Below are positions 54,801-63,016 of a stretch of 64,000 nucleotides of DNA, in pieces. The notes beneath the pieces are model-generated. The model was not told the origin of the DNA. It ran no database searches and was given only the letters and a program-made list of their open reading frames with translations. The DNA comes from Saprospiraceae bacterium (GTDB lineage Bacteria; Bacteroidota; Bacteroidia; Chitinophagales; Saprospiraceae). The position numbers and the translations under genes are program-made. How positions within the stretch are numbered: position 1 is the first letter of the stretch; each line of letters starts with the position of its first letter. The stretch lies in contig JAHDHQ010000007.1 of NCBI GenBank assembly GCA_020631235.1, positions 1-64,000 on the forward strand. Reading direction: 5' to 3'.

Positions 54801-55175
54801 AGCTTCTTTTTCTAGCACTTCTTCTGTTACAGTTTCGAACTGAGCAGCAGTAGCGGATAGAGTTGTTGATGCTTCTTTAGTTAGTACTTCCTCACTTACA
54901 GTTTCGAACTGAGCAGGTACAACACTCAAAGAAGATGACGCATCTTTAGCTAATACTTCTTCGGTTACTGTCTCATATTGAGCAGGAACGATATCTACTC
55001 TCGTAGATGCAGCTTGAGTTTGGATTTCCTCGGTAATAGTTTCATATACATCTTGTATAAGGCATTTTGCATAACACTTACCTGGTTCAGATGGCATACC
55101 TGCCTCAGGTTGAGCGTAAGCCACACAAGCGAACAAAACTAAAACAGAAGTAAGAATTGTGTTTAGTTTCCTCAT
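51891..55175 (-). CDS. OmpA-family protein made of about 31 copies of a 23-residue repeat
   Basis: The 1094-residue protein has a signal peptide (ILTSVLVLFACVAYAQ). Residues 44-273 are ten units of the type YETVTEEVLAKDASxxLSVVPAQ, each exactly 23 residues. A Gly-rich insert (about 274-355) comes next, then six more such units (369-506, the last degenerate). After a cysteine-containing spacer, residues 561-741 are eight units of a second type, YGTRSYQRLVSPATTxxxEVPAK, also 23 residues. An OmpA/Pal peptidoglycan-binding domain (750-857: NFETASAVL, GHTDSDG, NRTLSNNRAKAV, RQNRRTEM) follows, then seven more second-type units (869-1029). A peptidoglycan-binding type 1 domain ends it (1030-1094: QLIRQVQNALISRGYDVG…FGPSTKAALVKFQ). 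It should tie the outer envelope to the wall; a scaffold role is inference. Confidence 0.87.
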   Translation of the reverse strand: MRKLNTILTSVLVLFACVAYAQPEAGMPSEPGKCYAKCLIQDVYETITEEIQTQAASTRVDIVPAQYETVTEEVLAKDASSSLSVVPAQFETVSEEVLTKEASTTLSATAAQFETVTEEVLEKEASTVLSVVPAQFETVTEEVLAKDASSVLSVVPAQFETVTEEVLSREAGISVATSAAQFETVSEQVLVKEGAPTLSVSPAQFETVTEEVLVKEAYTELRVVPATFETVTEEVLVQDSYTTLSVVPAQYETITEEVLAKDAYTTVVKVPAVTDLNALYEMLDSGASSMTLSSGGQVLGIGAGAGNGSGIVRNFTPTELEALRSIRAFANGGGSNGGSGAGSLGAGGNGAGNGTGSVRLKADEYGNVYATITETVLEKEAYSTLSVSPAQYETVTEEVLEKEAYSTLSVSPAQYETVTEEVLEKEAYTTIQTIPAQYETVTEEVLEKDAYTTLSVVPAQYETVTEEVLVKEAGTTIEKRPAQYETVTETIVVAPSSTKWEKKKADKNCLSANPEDCLTWCLVEIPEQTRTISKKVKMACEAGYTDMGDDCVRTVDVPAQYTTRTYQRLVSPATTTQTEVPAKYGTRSYQRLVSPASTTQTEVPAKYGTRSYQRLVTPAATTSNEVAAKYGTRTYQRLVSPATTNSNEVAAKYGTRTYDRLILSAATATQNVDAAYQTRTYQKLVSGPTTTTTDVPARYETRSYQRLASPATTEVVEVPAQYTTRTYKRLTNAASVNEGPCNSKGSSAVLNNINFETASAVLTASSSAEIDRVVSMMNADPNMTAKFVGHTDSDGSEASNRTLSNNRAKAVYDAVIAKGISANRVSYEGMGESSPIASNATAAGKRQNRRTEMISYGTTSGGGGDCDEYTTRTYQRLVTPAAASSSDIAAKYTTRSYQRLSSPATTTSNEVPAKYETRSYQRLASPATTTSNDVPAKYGTRSYQRLATPAGTNSTEVPAQYQSRSYQRLASPAATTSNEIPAKYETRSYQRLASPATTNTVDVPAKYQTISKRQLVTPGGFTEWREVVCDGAVTPQLIRQVQNALISRGYDVGPAGADNDFGPSTKAALVKFQKANGLPIGNLDFETLKALGIR
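52089..52571 (-). repeat. Seven coding 69-base repeats, second type (after the OmpA domain)
   Basis: Seven units of 23 codons (residues 869-1029), pattern Y-x-(T/S)-R-(S/T)-Y-Q-R-L-x-(S/T)-P-A; the last unit is degenerate and leads into the peptidoglycan-binding domain. Confidence 0.87.
52953..53495 (-). repeat. Eight coding 69-base repeats, second type (before the OmpA domain)
   Basis: Eight units of 23 codons (residues 561-741), the last truncated to 20. Two neighbouring units near 53330-53460 are nearly identical in DNA over most of their length. Confidence 0.87.
53658..54071 (-). repeat. Six coding 69-base repeats, first type (second block)
   Basis: Six units of 23 codons (residues 369-506). 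Two units between 53940 and 54060 are identical in DNA over more than 60 bases, which points to recent duplication. The sixth unit is degenerate. Confidence 0.87.
54357..55046 (-). repeat. Ten coding 69-base repeats, first type (first block)
   Basis: Ten units of 23 codons (residues 44-273), pattern (Y/F)-E-T-(V/I)-(T/S)-E-(E/Q)-(V/I)-L, then a variable middle and (P/A)-A-Q. They are more diverged from each other than those of the second block. Confidence 0.87.
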
Positions 55176-55221
55176 GATTTACTTAAGGTTTACTTAATAA
55201 AAAATTTAATAAATATGCTAA

Positions 55222-56424
55222 TCAGGCGCGAAAGTAGTCATTATTCGGGAAACATATATAATTTTTATTAATAGATATTTCCGAGGAATAATTTACTAGA
55301 TAATCCGAGACTGGTTTAACGTTTTTCGATTTATCAATGATGCATATTTCGTCTTTACTTATATGCGATTTGATCTTTTCTACTCCGGTTAAAATGAAAT
55401 ATTTGATTTCGTCTTCTTTCAAATTTAACCTTTGAACAACTTTTTGACGACATTCCTTAACAAAGTCACTTGTTATTTCGTCTTCACTTAAATATATATT
55501 AAATATATGTCTATTTACTATGCATCGCGATAAATACCTTAAAATCGGGTCTTCGTCGCTCATTTTACTCTTTAAAAGTTGCATTACATCTACATCATCT
55601 AACAATAGAAATGTATCAATTACGGGCAGTTTTTGGGCATATAAGTCAAACAGGAGTGTAAAGTTATTATTTTCTAGTGTCTTTCCCAAAATATATTGTT
55701 CATTATAGCGTTGTAAAAAGCTTATTAACATTTGGTCAATCGCAATGACGGTTTTGTGTAAATACACTTGACTATACATTAATCTCCTTGCAATCAAAAA
55801 TTTCTCAATGGAATACTTGCCTTTCTCTTCTACAACTAATCGGTTGTTCTGTACATTGATCATGTGTAAGATCCGATCATAGCCAATGACTCCTTCCGCT
55901 ACACCAGTAAAAAAACTATCTCTATTTAAATAATCTAAACGATCTACATCTAACTCACTTGCTACCAGCTGGCTTAAAAACTGTTTGTGATACTCGCCTT
56001 TGAAGATGGCAATGGCTAAATCTAATCGGCCATTAAAGGCGAGATTTAATTTTTGCATTATAGCTAAAGAAATTTCTTCATGCGATTCTTTTATAAAAGT
56101 ATGTTCTAGCACGTGAGAATATGGTCCATGTCCAATGTCGTGAAGCAATATGGCAATTTTTGCCCCTTCAGATTCTTCATCTGTAATGATCACTCCTTTG
56201 TTTTTCAAGGTTTGCAATGCCTTAGACATGAGGTGCAAAGCTCCGAGGGCGTGTTGAAATCTAGAATGCGTAGCGCCGGGATACACATAATTAGATAGAC
56301 CCAATTGTGAAATTCTTCTGAGTCTTTGGAAATAAGGATGCTCTATGAGTTCATACAAGATTTCTTCTTCAAATTGTATTAATCCGTAAATAGGGTCGTT
56401 AAATAACTTTTTTTTATTTTTCAT
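55222..56424 (-). CDS. HD-domain phosphohydrolase (dGTPase/SAMHD1-like)
   Basis: The 400-residue product shows the HD-superfamily metal site: GATHSRFQHALGALHL, LLHDIGHGPYSHVLEH with the H-D pair, SHEEIS, and ELDVDRLDYLNRDSFFTG. The opening NDPIYGLIQFEEEILYELIEHPYFQRLRRISQLG is the usual N-terminus of this group, which resembles SAMHD1 and bacterial dGTPases. Whether it acts on dNTPs or other nucleotides is not known. It is 46 bases from the repeat-protein gene on the same strand and divergent from porX. Confidence 0.87.
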   Translation of the reverse strand: MKNKKKLFNDPIYGLIQFEEEILYELIEHPYFQRLRRISQLGLSNYVYPGATHSRFQHALGALHLMSKALQTLKNKGVIITDEESEGAKIAILLHDIGHGPYSHVLEHTFIKESHEEISLAIMQKLNLAFNGRLDLAIAIFKGEYHKQFLSQLVASELDVDRLDYLNRDSFFTGVAEGVIGYDRILHMINVQNNRLVVEEKGKYSIEKFLIARRLMYSQVYLHKTVIAIDQMLISFLQRYNEQYILGKTLENNNFTLLFDLYAQKLPVIDTFLLLDDVDVMQLLKSKMSDEDPILRYLSRCIVNRHIFNIYLSEDEITSDFVKECRQKVVQRLNLKEDEIKYFILTGVEKIKSHISKDEICIIDKSKNVKPVSDYLVNYSSEISINKNYICFPNNDYFRA

Positions 56425-56542
56425 AAATATGTAATAATGAAAGATTCAGTATCGTTTCATTGTATCTTTTCGAATAAGTTGTTATTTCGCAGGTAATCAA
56501 TATTAAGTACTGAGAAATAAAAATTAAAATTAATAATAATAT

Positions 56543-58099
56543 ATGACCGCAATAAAAATCCTTTGGGCCGATGATGAAATTGATTTGTTGAAACCTCAGT
56601 TGTTTTTTCTGGAAAAGAAAGGCTACGAAGTTATTACTGTAACCAATGGACATGATGCACTCGATCGTTTAGAAGAAGAAAATGATATAGATGTTGTGTT
56701 TTTAGATGAGTCAATGCCGGGAATCACTGGCTTGGAAACCCTAGAAAGAATAAAAGTAAAATCCAGTAATTTGCCTGTGGTCATGATTACCAAAAATGAG
56801 GCAGAAAACATTATGGAGGAAGCCATCGGTTCGCAAATCGATGATTATTTAATAAAACCGGTCAATCCAAATCAAATATTATTGACCCTTAAAAAAATAG
56901 TGGACAACAAACGTTTAGTCTCTGAGAAAACAGCTAGTGGTTACCAGCAGGATTTTAGAAACATCAGTTTAGACATAAGCGCTCATCAGGACAAAGAATC
57001 TTGGGTCGATTTGTATAAGAAAATCATTAATTGGGAACTAAGATTAGATCAATCTGATAATTCTGAGTTATTCGGTATTCTAAACACCCAGAAAACCGAA
57101 GCGAATAGAGAGTTTTCAAAATATATAGAAAAACATTATCACGCTTGGCTGTCCGGTCAAGAGGAAGGACCGACATTGAGCCATCAACTCTTCCGTCAAA
57201 AAATTGCACCTGAAGTAAACAAAGGTCAGCCTGTTGTCTTTTTATTATTAGATAATCTAAGGTATGATCAGTGGAAGATATTGGAGCCTATCATTACCGA
57301 ATATTATAAAATAAATAAAGAGGATCATTTTTATTCGATTCTTCCTACGTCTACCCAGTACAGTCGCAATGCTATTTTTGCTGGATTATTGCCAGAAGAT
57401 ATTAAACAATCTTATCCTGATAAATGGGTTCATGATCACGAAAAAGGTGGCAAGAACATGCATGAAGCGTTTTTTCTAGAAGAGCAATTAAATCGGTTGT
57501 TCAGAGAACCTGTAAGGATGCAATATAAAAAGATAACCAAGGTGGATCAAGCTAAAGCATTGAATGAAAATATCATGAATGCTACGAACTATGATCTGAC
57601 GGTCATAGTCTACAATTTTATAGATATGCTTTCTCATGCACGTACCGAAATGGAAGTGCTCAAGGAATTAGCTAAAGACGAAAAAGCTTACAGATCTTTA
57701 ACCAAGTCTTGGTTTTTAAATTCGCCATTATGGGAAGCTTTACAAAAATTAGCAACTAAGGATATACGTCTGGTGATAGGGACTGATCACGGTACCATTA
57801 AAGTAAATACTCCGTCAAAGGTTATTGGAGACAGAGACACAACCACAAATTTGAGGTACAAAGTGGGTAGGAACTTAAACTTTAAAAAATCGGATGTTCT
57901 GGCGGTAGAAAACCCTAAAAAAGTGGGGCTTCCTATGCCCAATATCAGTTCGACCTACATCTTTGCTAAAGAGGAGAAATTCTTTTTGTACCCAAACAAT
58001 TACAATTACTACAATAATTTATTTCAAGATACTTTCCAGCACGGAGGGATCTCTTTAGAAGAGATTATTTGTCCGATCGTGACATTGACTTCAAAGTAA
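56543..58099 (+). CDS. porX: PorX: response regulator with PglZ domain, T9SS regulator
   Basis: The 518-residue product has an N-terminal receiver domain with the acidic pair D10-D11, phospho-acceptor D55 (VVFLDESMPG), T83 and K105. A helical linker follows and a PglZ/alkaline-phosphatase-like domain (from about 230: VVFLLLDNLRYDQWKI, then LPTSTQYSRNAIFAGLLPEDI, and VIGTDHGTIKV, HGGISLEEIICPIV). This is the PorX architecture. In Porphyromonas gingivalis PorX, with the PorY kinase, controls T9SS genes, and its PglZ domain is reported to be a zinc-dependent phosphodiesterase. The porY gene is not in this window. Its 3' end overlaps the convergent small membrane protein gene by 35 bases. Confidence 0.93.
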   Translation: MTAIKILWADDEIDLLKPQLFFLEKKGYEVITVTNGHDALDRLEEENDIDVVFLDESMPGITGLETLERIKVKSSNLPVVMITKNEAENIMEEAIGSQIDDYLIKPVNPNQILLTLKKIVDNKRLVSEKTASGYQQDFRNISLDISAHQDKESWVDLYKKIINWELRLDQSDNSELFGILNTQKTEANREFSKYIEKHYHAWLSGQEEGPTLSHQLFRQKIAPEVNKGQPVVFLLLDNLRYDQWKILEPIITEYYKINKEDHFYSILPTSTQYSRNAIFAGLLPEDIKQSYPDKWVHDHEKGGKNMHEAFFLEEQLNRLFREPVRMQYKKITKVDQAKALNENIMNATNYDLTVIVYNFIDMLSHARTEMEVLKELAKDEKAYRSLTKSWFLNSPLWEALQKLATKDIRLVIGTDHGTIKVNTPSKVIGDRDTTTNLRYKVGRNLNFKKSDVLAVENPKKVGLPMPNISSTYIFAKEEKFFLYPNNYNYYNNLFQDTFQHGGISLEEIICPIVTLTSK

Positions 58100-58547
58100 A
58101 ATATTGGAAGTTTTCGGGATACTTTTCAAGATATGCATTGAAGGTTGCTGCGTTTAAAAGGAAGAATGGTTTTCTACCCATTTTTCCTTTTTCTTTTAAA
58201 ACCAGTCGTACCACATTGATAATACCAAAATCTAATTCTTTAGTGGTTTCAATGTCTTCTAATTTATATCTATATGATTTAAAATAGTTAGATATATATA
58301 TGTGTTCCTTCGAAGCGTCCACACGCTTTAAACTCATTATGGTAAAGTAGAACAAAAGAAAGAATACAAAAAACAAAGCTAAAATGGATATACGTACTGT
58401 GGTTTGTCTAAAAAAAGGCATGGTTTCTTCTGGGATGACAATGGCCATAATACAAAACATGCCGAAAAAAACAATCCAGAATGTAGGCAAAAATATCTTT
58501 AAAAAGAGTGTGATATTACTGGATAATCTAAACGTTTTATCCATCAT
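58065..58547 (-). CDS. Small membrane protein with PH-like domain, unknown
   Basis: A 160-residue protein with two membrane helices (ITLFLKIFLPTFWIVFFGMFCIMAIVI and ISILALFFVFFLLFYFTIM) followed by about 75 residues of beta strands and one helix (HIYISNYFKSYRYKLEDIETTKELD…VRLVLKEKG…PFFLLNAATFNAYLE), which resemble a bacterial PH-like domain. Two adjacent ATG codons (58547, 58544) could start it. It overlaps the tatC gene end by 11 bases, so it is co-transcribed with it, and overlaps porX by 35 bases on the opposite strand. Function unknown. Confidence 0.78.
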   Translation of the reverse strand: MMDKTFRLSSNITLFLKIFLPTFWIVFFGMFCIMAIVIPEETMPFFRQTTVRISILALFFVFFLLFYFTIMSLKRVDASKEHIYISNYFKSYRYKLEDIETTKELDFGIINVVRLVLKEKGKMGRKPFFLLNAATFNAYLEKYPENFQYFTLKSMSRSDK

Positions 58548-59382
58548 TTTTTTGTTTGTTTTTAAGTGTGCGTTTAGATATTAAAATACTGATTTCATAA
58601 AGTATAAATACAGGAACACCTATTAAAAATTGAGTCACTATATCCGGCGGTGTAATGATGGCAGCCATGATTAAAATTACAATCACAGCGTGTCTTCGGT
58701 ACTTCCGCATAAAATCAGGGGTAATTAAACCAATTTTAGTTAAAAAATACACCACAATAGGTAACTCAAAAAGTAAACCTGTTGGTATCGTAAACATAGT
58801 CAGATAATTAACATATGAGGCAAGAGTAGGACTCGTTGTAGCTTCCAATCCGACGCTATAATTAGCTAAAAAAGTAATGGCAAACGGCGCTATGATGTAA
58901 TACCCAAAAAGCACACCAGCGCTAAATAGAAAGGAGCATACAAAAACAACACCTCGGGCAGCCTTTCGCTCACTGTCATACAAGCCAGGTTTAATAAATT
59001 TCCAAAATTCCCAAAAGATCAATGGGAAAGCCACAATTACTCCCATCCAAATGGAAACTTTTAGATGAACAAAAAATTGTTCGCCCATTTCTCGAGTAAT
59101 TAAGTCAAATTTTGGGGGTTTAAAACAGGTTTTTTCGCTTAAAGAACAGAAAAATTGATAGGTAGGAAACCACTCTTTTTTAGGGCCAAAAATGATGGTT
59201 TCGAAAACAAATTTTTTGGAAGCAAAAACGACGATGGCTACGGCAACTACAGATAAGATGGAACGGATTATGTGCCACCTGAGTTCTTCCAGGTGGTCTA
59301 AAAAACTCATTTCTTTTTCATCCGTGTTATCCTGAGGAATTATATCTGTCACTTCCTTAATCTTTGCTTTTCTGCCATGCAA
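58537..59382 (-). CDS. tatC: Sec-independent protein translocase TatC
   Basis: The 281-residue product has six membrane helices and the TatC signatures: MSFLDHLEELRWHIIRS at the cytoplasmic N-terminus, FVHLKVSIWMGVIVAFPLIFWEFWKFIKPGLYDSERKAA, and FELPIVVYFLTKIGLITPDFMRKYRRHAVI. It is the twin-arginine signal receptor that exports folded proteins. The first periplasmic loop is longer than in E. coli TatC and has two cysteines (FFCSLSEKTC). No tatA or tatB gene lies in the window. It precedes the small PH-like gene and overlaps it. Confidence 0.95.
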   Translation of the reverse strand: MHGRKAKIKEVTDIIPQDNTDEKEMSFLDHLEELRWHIIRSILSVVAVAIVVFASKKFVFETIIFGPKKEWFPTYQFFCSLSEKTCFKPPKFDLITREMGEQFFVHLKVSIWMGVIVAFPLIFWEFWKFIKPGLYDSERKAARGVVFVCSFLFSAGVLFGYYIIAPFAITFLANYSVGLEATTSPTLASYVNYLTMFTIPTGLLFELPIVVYFLTKIGLITPDFMRKYRRHAVIVILIMAAIITPPDIVTQFLIGVPVFILYEISILISKRTLKNKQKNDG

Positions 59383-59464
59383 ATATAGACATAGATTAAC
59401 AGTTAAGTAGGTCTAGAACATATTTAAATTTTGTACATTTGTTGTTTATAATAAAAAGATTGAT

Positions 59465-60394
59465 TTGAGTGGATTATTAGTGTATATTTTACTTTTTGCG
59501 GTAAGCTTAGCAGTGCTTTTATTTGCTTCAGATAAGTTTATCGAATCTGCCGAAAAAATTGGCCTTTCCTTGGGTATTTCGCCATTCATAATTGGAGTTA
59601 CCATAGTAGCTTTTGGTACATCACTGCCTGAGTTAGCCACATCGTTAGCTTCTGTCTTTAGCGGCTCTTCTGAGGTGGTTGTAGGTAATGTGATAGGCTC
59701 TAATATCACTAATATTTTGTTGGTTTTAGGGGCTACTGGTATTATTCATAAGTCATTCACGATGGATTTTGACATTATGGATGTAGACATGCCTTTGCTG
59801 TTAATTTCTTGTTTTCTCTTATTCTTTGCTTTGAGTGACCATCATATTAGTTTTGGTGAAGTCATCATATTCTTGGCAGCATTGGTTGTGTTTTTAATAA
59901 ATTCTGTACAGGGAGCAGGAAGTGATGAAGAAGAGCGCCCATCGGTGGGAATTAAGGATTATTTGATGGTTGTGGCGGGAATCTTTTTTGTTTTTTTAGG
60001 AGCGCACTTTACTATCCACTACATTGAATTGATAAGTTTAGCATTAAAAATCAATCCAGAATTGATTGCTTTAACTGTGGTAGCTTTGGGTACTAGTTTG
60101 CCAGAAGTCATAGTAAGCATAGCAGCTGCAAGGCGAGGTAAGCATGCTATTGCAGTTGGTAATATTTTGGGTTCAAATATTTTTAATACCTATGCGGTTA
60201 TGGGTATACCCGCTCTGTTTGGGGATCTAAAAATACCTGAAGGTATAACTGATTTTGGTTTACCATTTATGGTGGTTGTTACAATCATATTTGCCTTAGT
60301 TACGTTTTCAAAGAGGGTGACTAGATGGGAAGCCTGTATGTTATTACTTTTATATGGTTTTTATCTAATGGAATTAATTAAGAGAGGTTATTAA
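59465..60394 (+). CDS. Calcium/sodium antiporter (YrbG-like, CaCA family)
   Basis: The 309-residue membrane protein has the two inverted alpha repeats of CaCA antiporters: VAFGTSLPELATS with VGNVIGSNITNI in the first half and VALGTSLPEVIVS with VGNILGSNIFNT in the second, with about ten helices in all. It exchanges cations across the cytoplasmic membrane; Ca/Na specificity is by family. The start is TTG 59465. The ybaB-like gene follows nine bases after its stop. Confidence 0.92.
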   Translation: MSGLLVYILLFAVSLAVLLFASDKFIESAEKIGLSLGISPFIIGVTIVAFGTSLPELATSLASVFSGSSEVVVGNVIGSNITNILLVLGATGIIHKSFTMDFDIMDVDMPLLLISCFLLFFALSDHHISFGEVIIFLAALVVFLINSVQGAGSDEEERPSVGIKDYLMVVAGIFFVFLGAHFTIHYIELISLALKINPELIALTVVALGTSLPEVIVSIAAARRGKHAIAVGNILGSNIFNTYAVMGIPALFGDLKIPEGITDFGLPFMVVVTIIFALVTFSKRVTRWEACMLLLLYGFYLMELIKRGY

Positions 60395-60403
60395 TCGATT
60401 AAT

Positions 60404-60718
60404 ATGTTTGGGAATATGTTTGGTGGTATCAAAGAGAAACAAGCTTTAGCGGACGAAGAATTGCGGAAAATGCGATTAGAAGAGGAAGTGGATGGTGGAG
60501 CGATAAAACTTGTTTTTGATGGCAAAGGAGAGTGGAAAGATATTAGCATCGCACCGACGGTCTTGAAAGATGCGGACCAACTGGAAGATTTACTTATATC
60601 ATTAGCCGGCAAAGTACAGTCTGTAGCTTTAGAAAAGCAGCAAGTAATCCAGCAGAAAATGCTACAAGATATATTGCCAGGTGGTATGGGATTAGATAGT
60701 TTAAAAGATTTATTTTAA
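60404..60718 (+). CDS. YbaB/EbfC-family nucleoid-associated protein
   Basis: The 104-residue product begins MFGNMFGGIKEKQALADEEL and ends QKMLQDILPGGMGLDSLKDLF. The middle KLVFDGKGEWKDISIAPTVLKDADQLEDLLISL matches the YbaB DNA-binding family in length and strand-helix order. Family members are small dimers that bind DNA. The common dnaX-ybaB-recR context is absent; here the gene lies between an antiporter and a T9SS cargo gene. Confidence 0.85.
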   Translation: MFGNMFGGIKEKQALADEELRKMRLEEEVDGGAIKLVFDGKGEWKDISIAPTVLKDADQLEDLLISLAGKVQSVALEKQQVIQQKMLQDILPGGMGLDSLKDLF

Positions 60719-60739
60719 GTTGTGACTACAAATAAGCCA

Positions 60740-61939
60740 ATGAAACAACCTTTGTCTTTAATTATTATAGTATGTTGCTTGTTTGTTGGACAAATAAACG
60801 GCCAAGGATTTTATTACAATTTTGATAATTGTAATTTGATGGATAGCAACAACCAATCAAATGATTTAACAAGTGTAAATGACACGATTTGTGCTTGTGG
60901 GGTGGTTGATCAATCCTTGTTTTTAGACGGTTTTACGGATACTTTTTTCATGCCTGACATGAACAAATCTTTTTTTCAGCAAGATTATACTTTTGGGTTT
61001 TATTTCTCTCCAGATATTACTACAGGAAACCAAGCTTTATTTGCTATTCAAGACTCATGCAATAGAGATTCTATACTTACTATTAGATATTTAGCGAGTG
61101 TGAACGAGCTGGAGCTTAACGTTGCCGAAAAGCTAGGCAAAGCCTGGTCTACAAGGGGAGAGTTAAAAGAAAATGCATGTTGGCATCGAGTGGTCTTAAC
61201 CAAGGAAGGGAATATTTATAATTTTTACTTGGATGGGGAGTTTATCGAGCAGTTTGATTTTTTCAATGCCTATCCATTTTCGGAGAATGCGCGGATTTAT
61301 ATTGGCAGTTCTCCGTGTGTTGCGGTAAACGATATCCAGTTTGGTGGTAAAATCGATGAGGTGTTTTTAGATGATCGAGCCTGGTCTTTTGGAGAGATTA
61401 AAGCGTCGGATTTTTTACCGGATCAAATCATCAGTCCAGATACAACTATTTTTATGGGTGATTTTGTGGATATCATAGCTGGGAATGTGTGCGCCAATTC
61501 ATTTTTTTGGAGCCCTTTGGATAATATTACGGATGAAGATACTACGATGCCTTCGGTAAGTCCTGAGGAATCTACCACTTACTATTTCGAAACGACTCAA
61601 GCAAATTGTGCGACATTGGACAGCATAAGAATTAATGTAATAGATGAGTCGCTAATCAATTGTGAAGAATTATTGTTGCCCAATGTTTTTACGCCCAACA
61701 ATGATAATGTAAATGATGTATTCAAGATAAGTAATGCTTTTATCATAGACGAACTTTTAAGCTTTGAGATTTTTGATCGATATGGAGGTATCGTATTTAA
61801 AGGAGACTTAAAAACAAGTGCTTGGGATGGAAAGTATAAGGATGAAGACTTAATGCTAGGCATGTATCTATATAGAATTGAATATATTTGTAACGGAGAA
61901 GAAATAGCTACACAAGGCAGTTTTTCTCTTATGAGATAA
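60740..61939 (+). CDS. LamG-like secreted protein, T9SS type B cargo
   Basis: From ATG 60740 the protein is 399 residues; a GTG at 60722 would add six. A signal peptide (LIIIVCCLFVGQINGQ) is followed by a LamG/concanavalin-like jelly roll (about 20-225: FYYNFDNCNLMDSN, DQSLFLDGFTDTFFM, CWHRVVLTKEGNIYNFYLDGEF, GKIDEVFLDDRAWSFGEI). An Ig-like stretch comes next. The last about 90 residues are a type B sorting domain: LLLPNVFTPNNDNVNDVF, FEIFDRYGGIVF, AWDGKY, GMYLYRIEY, ending GSFSLMR. Sugar or protein binding outside the cell is likely; the ligand is unknown. Confidence 0.88.
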   Translation: MKQPLSLIIIVCCLFVGQINGQGFYYNFDNCNLMDSNNQSNDLTSVNDTICACGVVDQSLFLDGFTDTFFMPDMNKSFFQQDYTFGFYFSPDITTGNQALFAIQDSCNRDSILTIRYLASVNELELNVAEKLGKAWSTRGELKENACWHRVVLTKEGNIYNFYLDGEFIEQFDFFNAYPFSENARIYIGSSPCVAVNDIQFGGKIDEVFLDDRAWSFGEIKASDFLPDQIISPDTTIFMGDFVDIIAGNVCANSFFWSPLDNITDEDTTMPSVSPEESTTYYFETTQANCATLDSIRINVIDESLINCEELLLPNVFTPNNDNVNDVFKISNAFIIDELLSFEIFDRYGGIVFKGDLKTSAWDGKYKDEDLMLGMYLYRIEYICNGEEIATQGSFSLMR

Positions 61940-62033
61940 GGGGTTATTGGGAAAAGCAATGGATTTTATCCTTTGTACTTAAATATAAAATGCTAAATTT
62001 AAGCATGTCGCAATTGCGAAATACCCGGTGAAA

Positions 62034-62828
62034 ATGAAAAACGCACAAAGACTTTTTAATCCTAAATACACTTTAATCTTAGGATGCATGGTTGTATTAC
62101 TCCAATCTTGTATGATTGAAGGACCTGCCCATAAACACAAAACATCCGCAACAAAGGAGGAAGAAAAACCCCTAAACAAGGCATCGCAAATTGCACCCAT
62201 TGCATCAGAAAAAAAGTCCGAAAAAGCCATAAGTAGTACTCGTAAAGAGCTACAGAATGAAACTGACAAATCGAGTGATAGAATCCCTGCGGAAGTGAAA
62301 AAAAGCATTGCTAAAGCACTTAACGTAGAAGAAAAGCAAACGGATAAAACGTCAAAAAAACCAAGTAAAACCCAGAAAAAAGTTCAATCAAAACCTGCGC
62401 AGCAAAAGCCTAAGGAAACGCCCAAAAAGAAAGAAATACCAGATATTAAGCAAGTCGTAAGAAAGCCGATGATGAGCTTCGAAAAAACAAGTCATAATTT
62501 TGGGCGAATCGTTGCTGGCGAGACCTTCGAAACAAGCTTTACATTTGTCAACACTGGAAATGCTCCATTGGAAATTATGAATGCATCAGCTTCGTGTGGC
62601 TGCACAACACCTGTCTTTCCATTTTTGCCCATAGACCCAGGCCAAAAAGGCACCATAGGGGTACACTACGACTCAAAAGGAAAATTGGGCCAACAAAAAG
62701 CTGAAATCAAATTGATTACCAATATTTCAAAGGATCCTGTCTATGTGTACCTAGATGGCGTTGTTTTAGACAAAGCGCCTGAAGACATTAAATCAGAGGA
62801 GGCTTCAGCAAAAGATACCATCGACTAA
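62034..62828 (+). CDS. DUF1573-domain lipoprotein
   Basis: From ATG 62034 the product is 264 residues (ATG 62028 would add two). It has a lipoprotein signal (LILGCMVVLLQSC, cysteine near residue 26), a long lysine- and proline-rich disordered linker (about 30-145), and a C-terminal DUF1573 immunoglobulin-like domain (FEKTSHNFGRIVAGETFETSFTFVNTGNAPLEIMNASASCGCTTPVFP…IDPGQKG) with the C-G-C pair typical of the family. Its role in the envelope is unknown. It follows the LamG-like gene in the same direction and faces the next cargo gene. Confidence 0.88.
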   Translation: MKNAQRLFNPKYTLILGCMVVLLQSCMIEGPAHKHKTSATKEEEKPLNKASQIAPIASEKKSEKAISSTRKELQNETDKSSDRIPAEVKKSIAKALNVEEKQTDKTSKKPSKTQKKVQSKPAQQKPKETPKKKEIPDIKQVVRKPMMSFEKTSHNFGRIVAGETFETSFTFVNTGNAPLEIMNASASCGCTTPVFPFLPIDPGQKGTIGVHYDSKGKLGQQKAEIKLITNISKDPVYVYLDGVVLDKAPEDIKSEEASAKDTID

Positions 62829-63016
62829 ATATAACATTTAGTGAACCTCGCCTATAGAATCAAAATCTAGTTATTGAGGTATATTTTTCATAGAATAGAC
62901 GATACATTTCAGAGAAATTAAGCCGCATTTGTATAAGCTAAACTTGTCGCTACTTTATTCCGAATACGAAGAAAAATACAGTTGTTGTTTAGATGTTTTC
63001 TCAGTTTGTTGTTATC

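Noticed and set aside
51891-55175. CRISPR-like regular 69-base repeats
   Set aside because: The repeats have no unique spacers, stay in one reading frame for 1094 codons and code for a coherent protein with domains.
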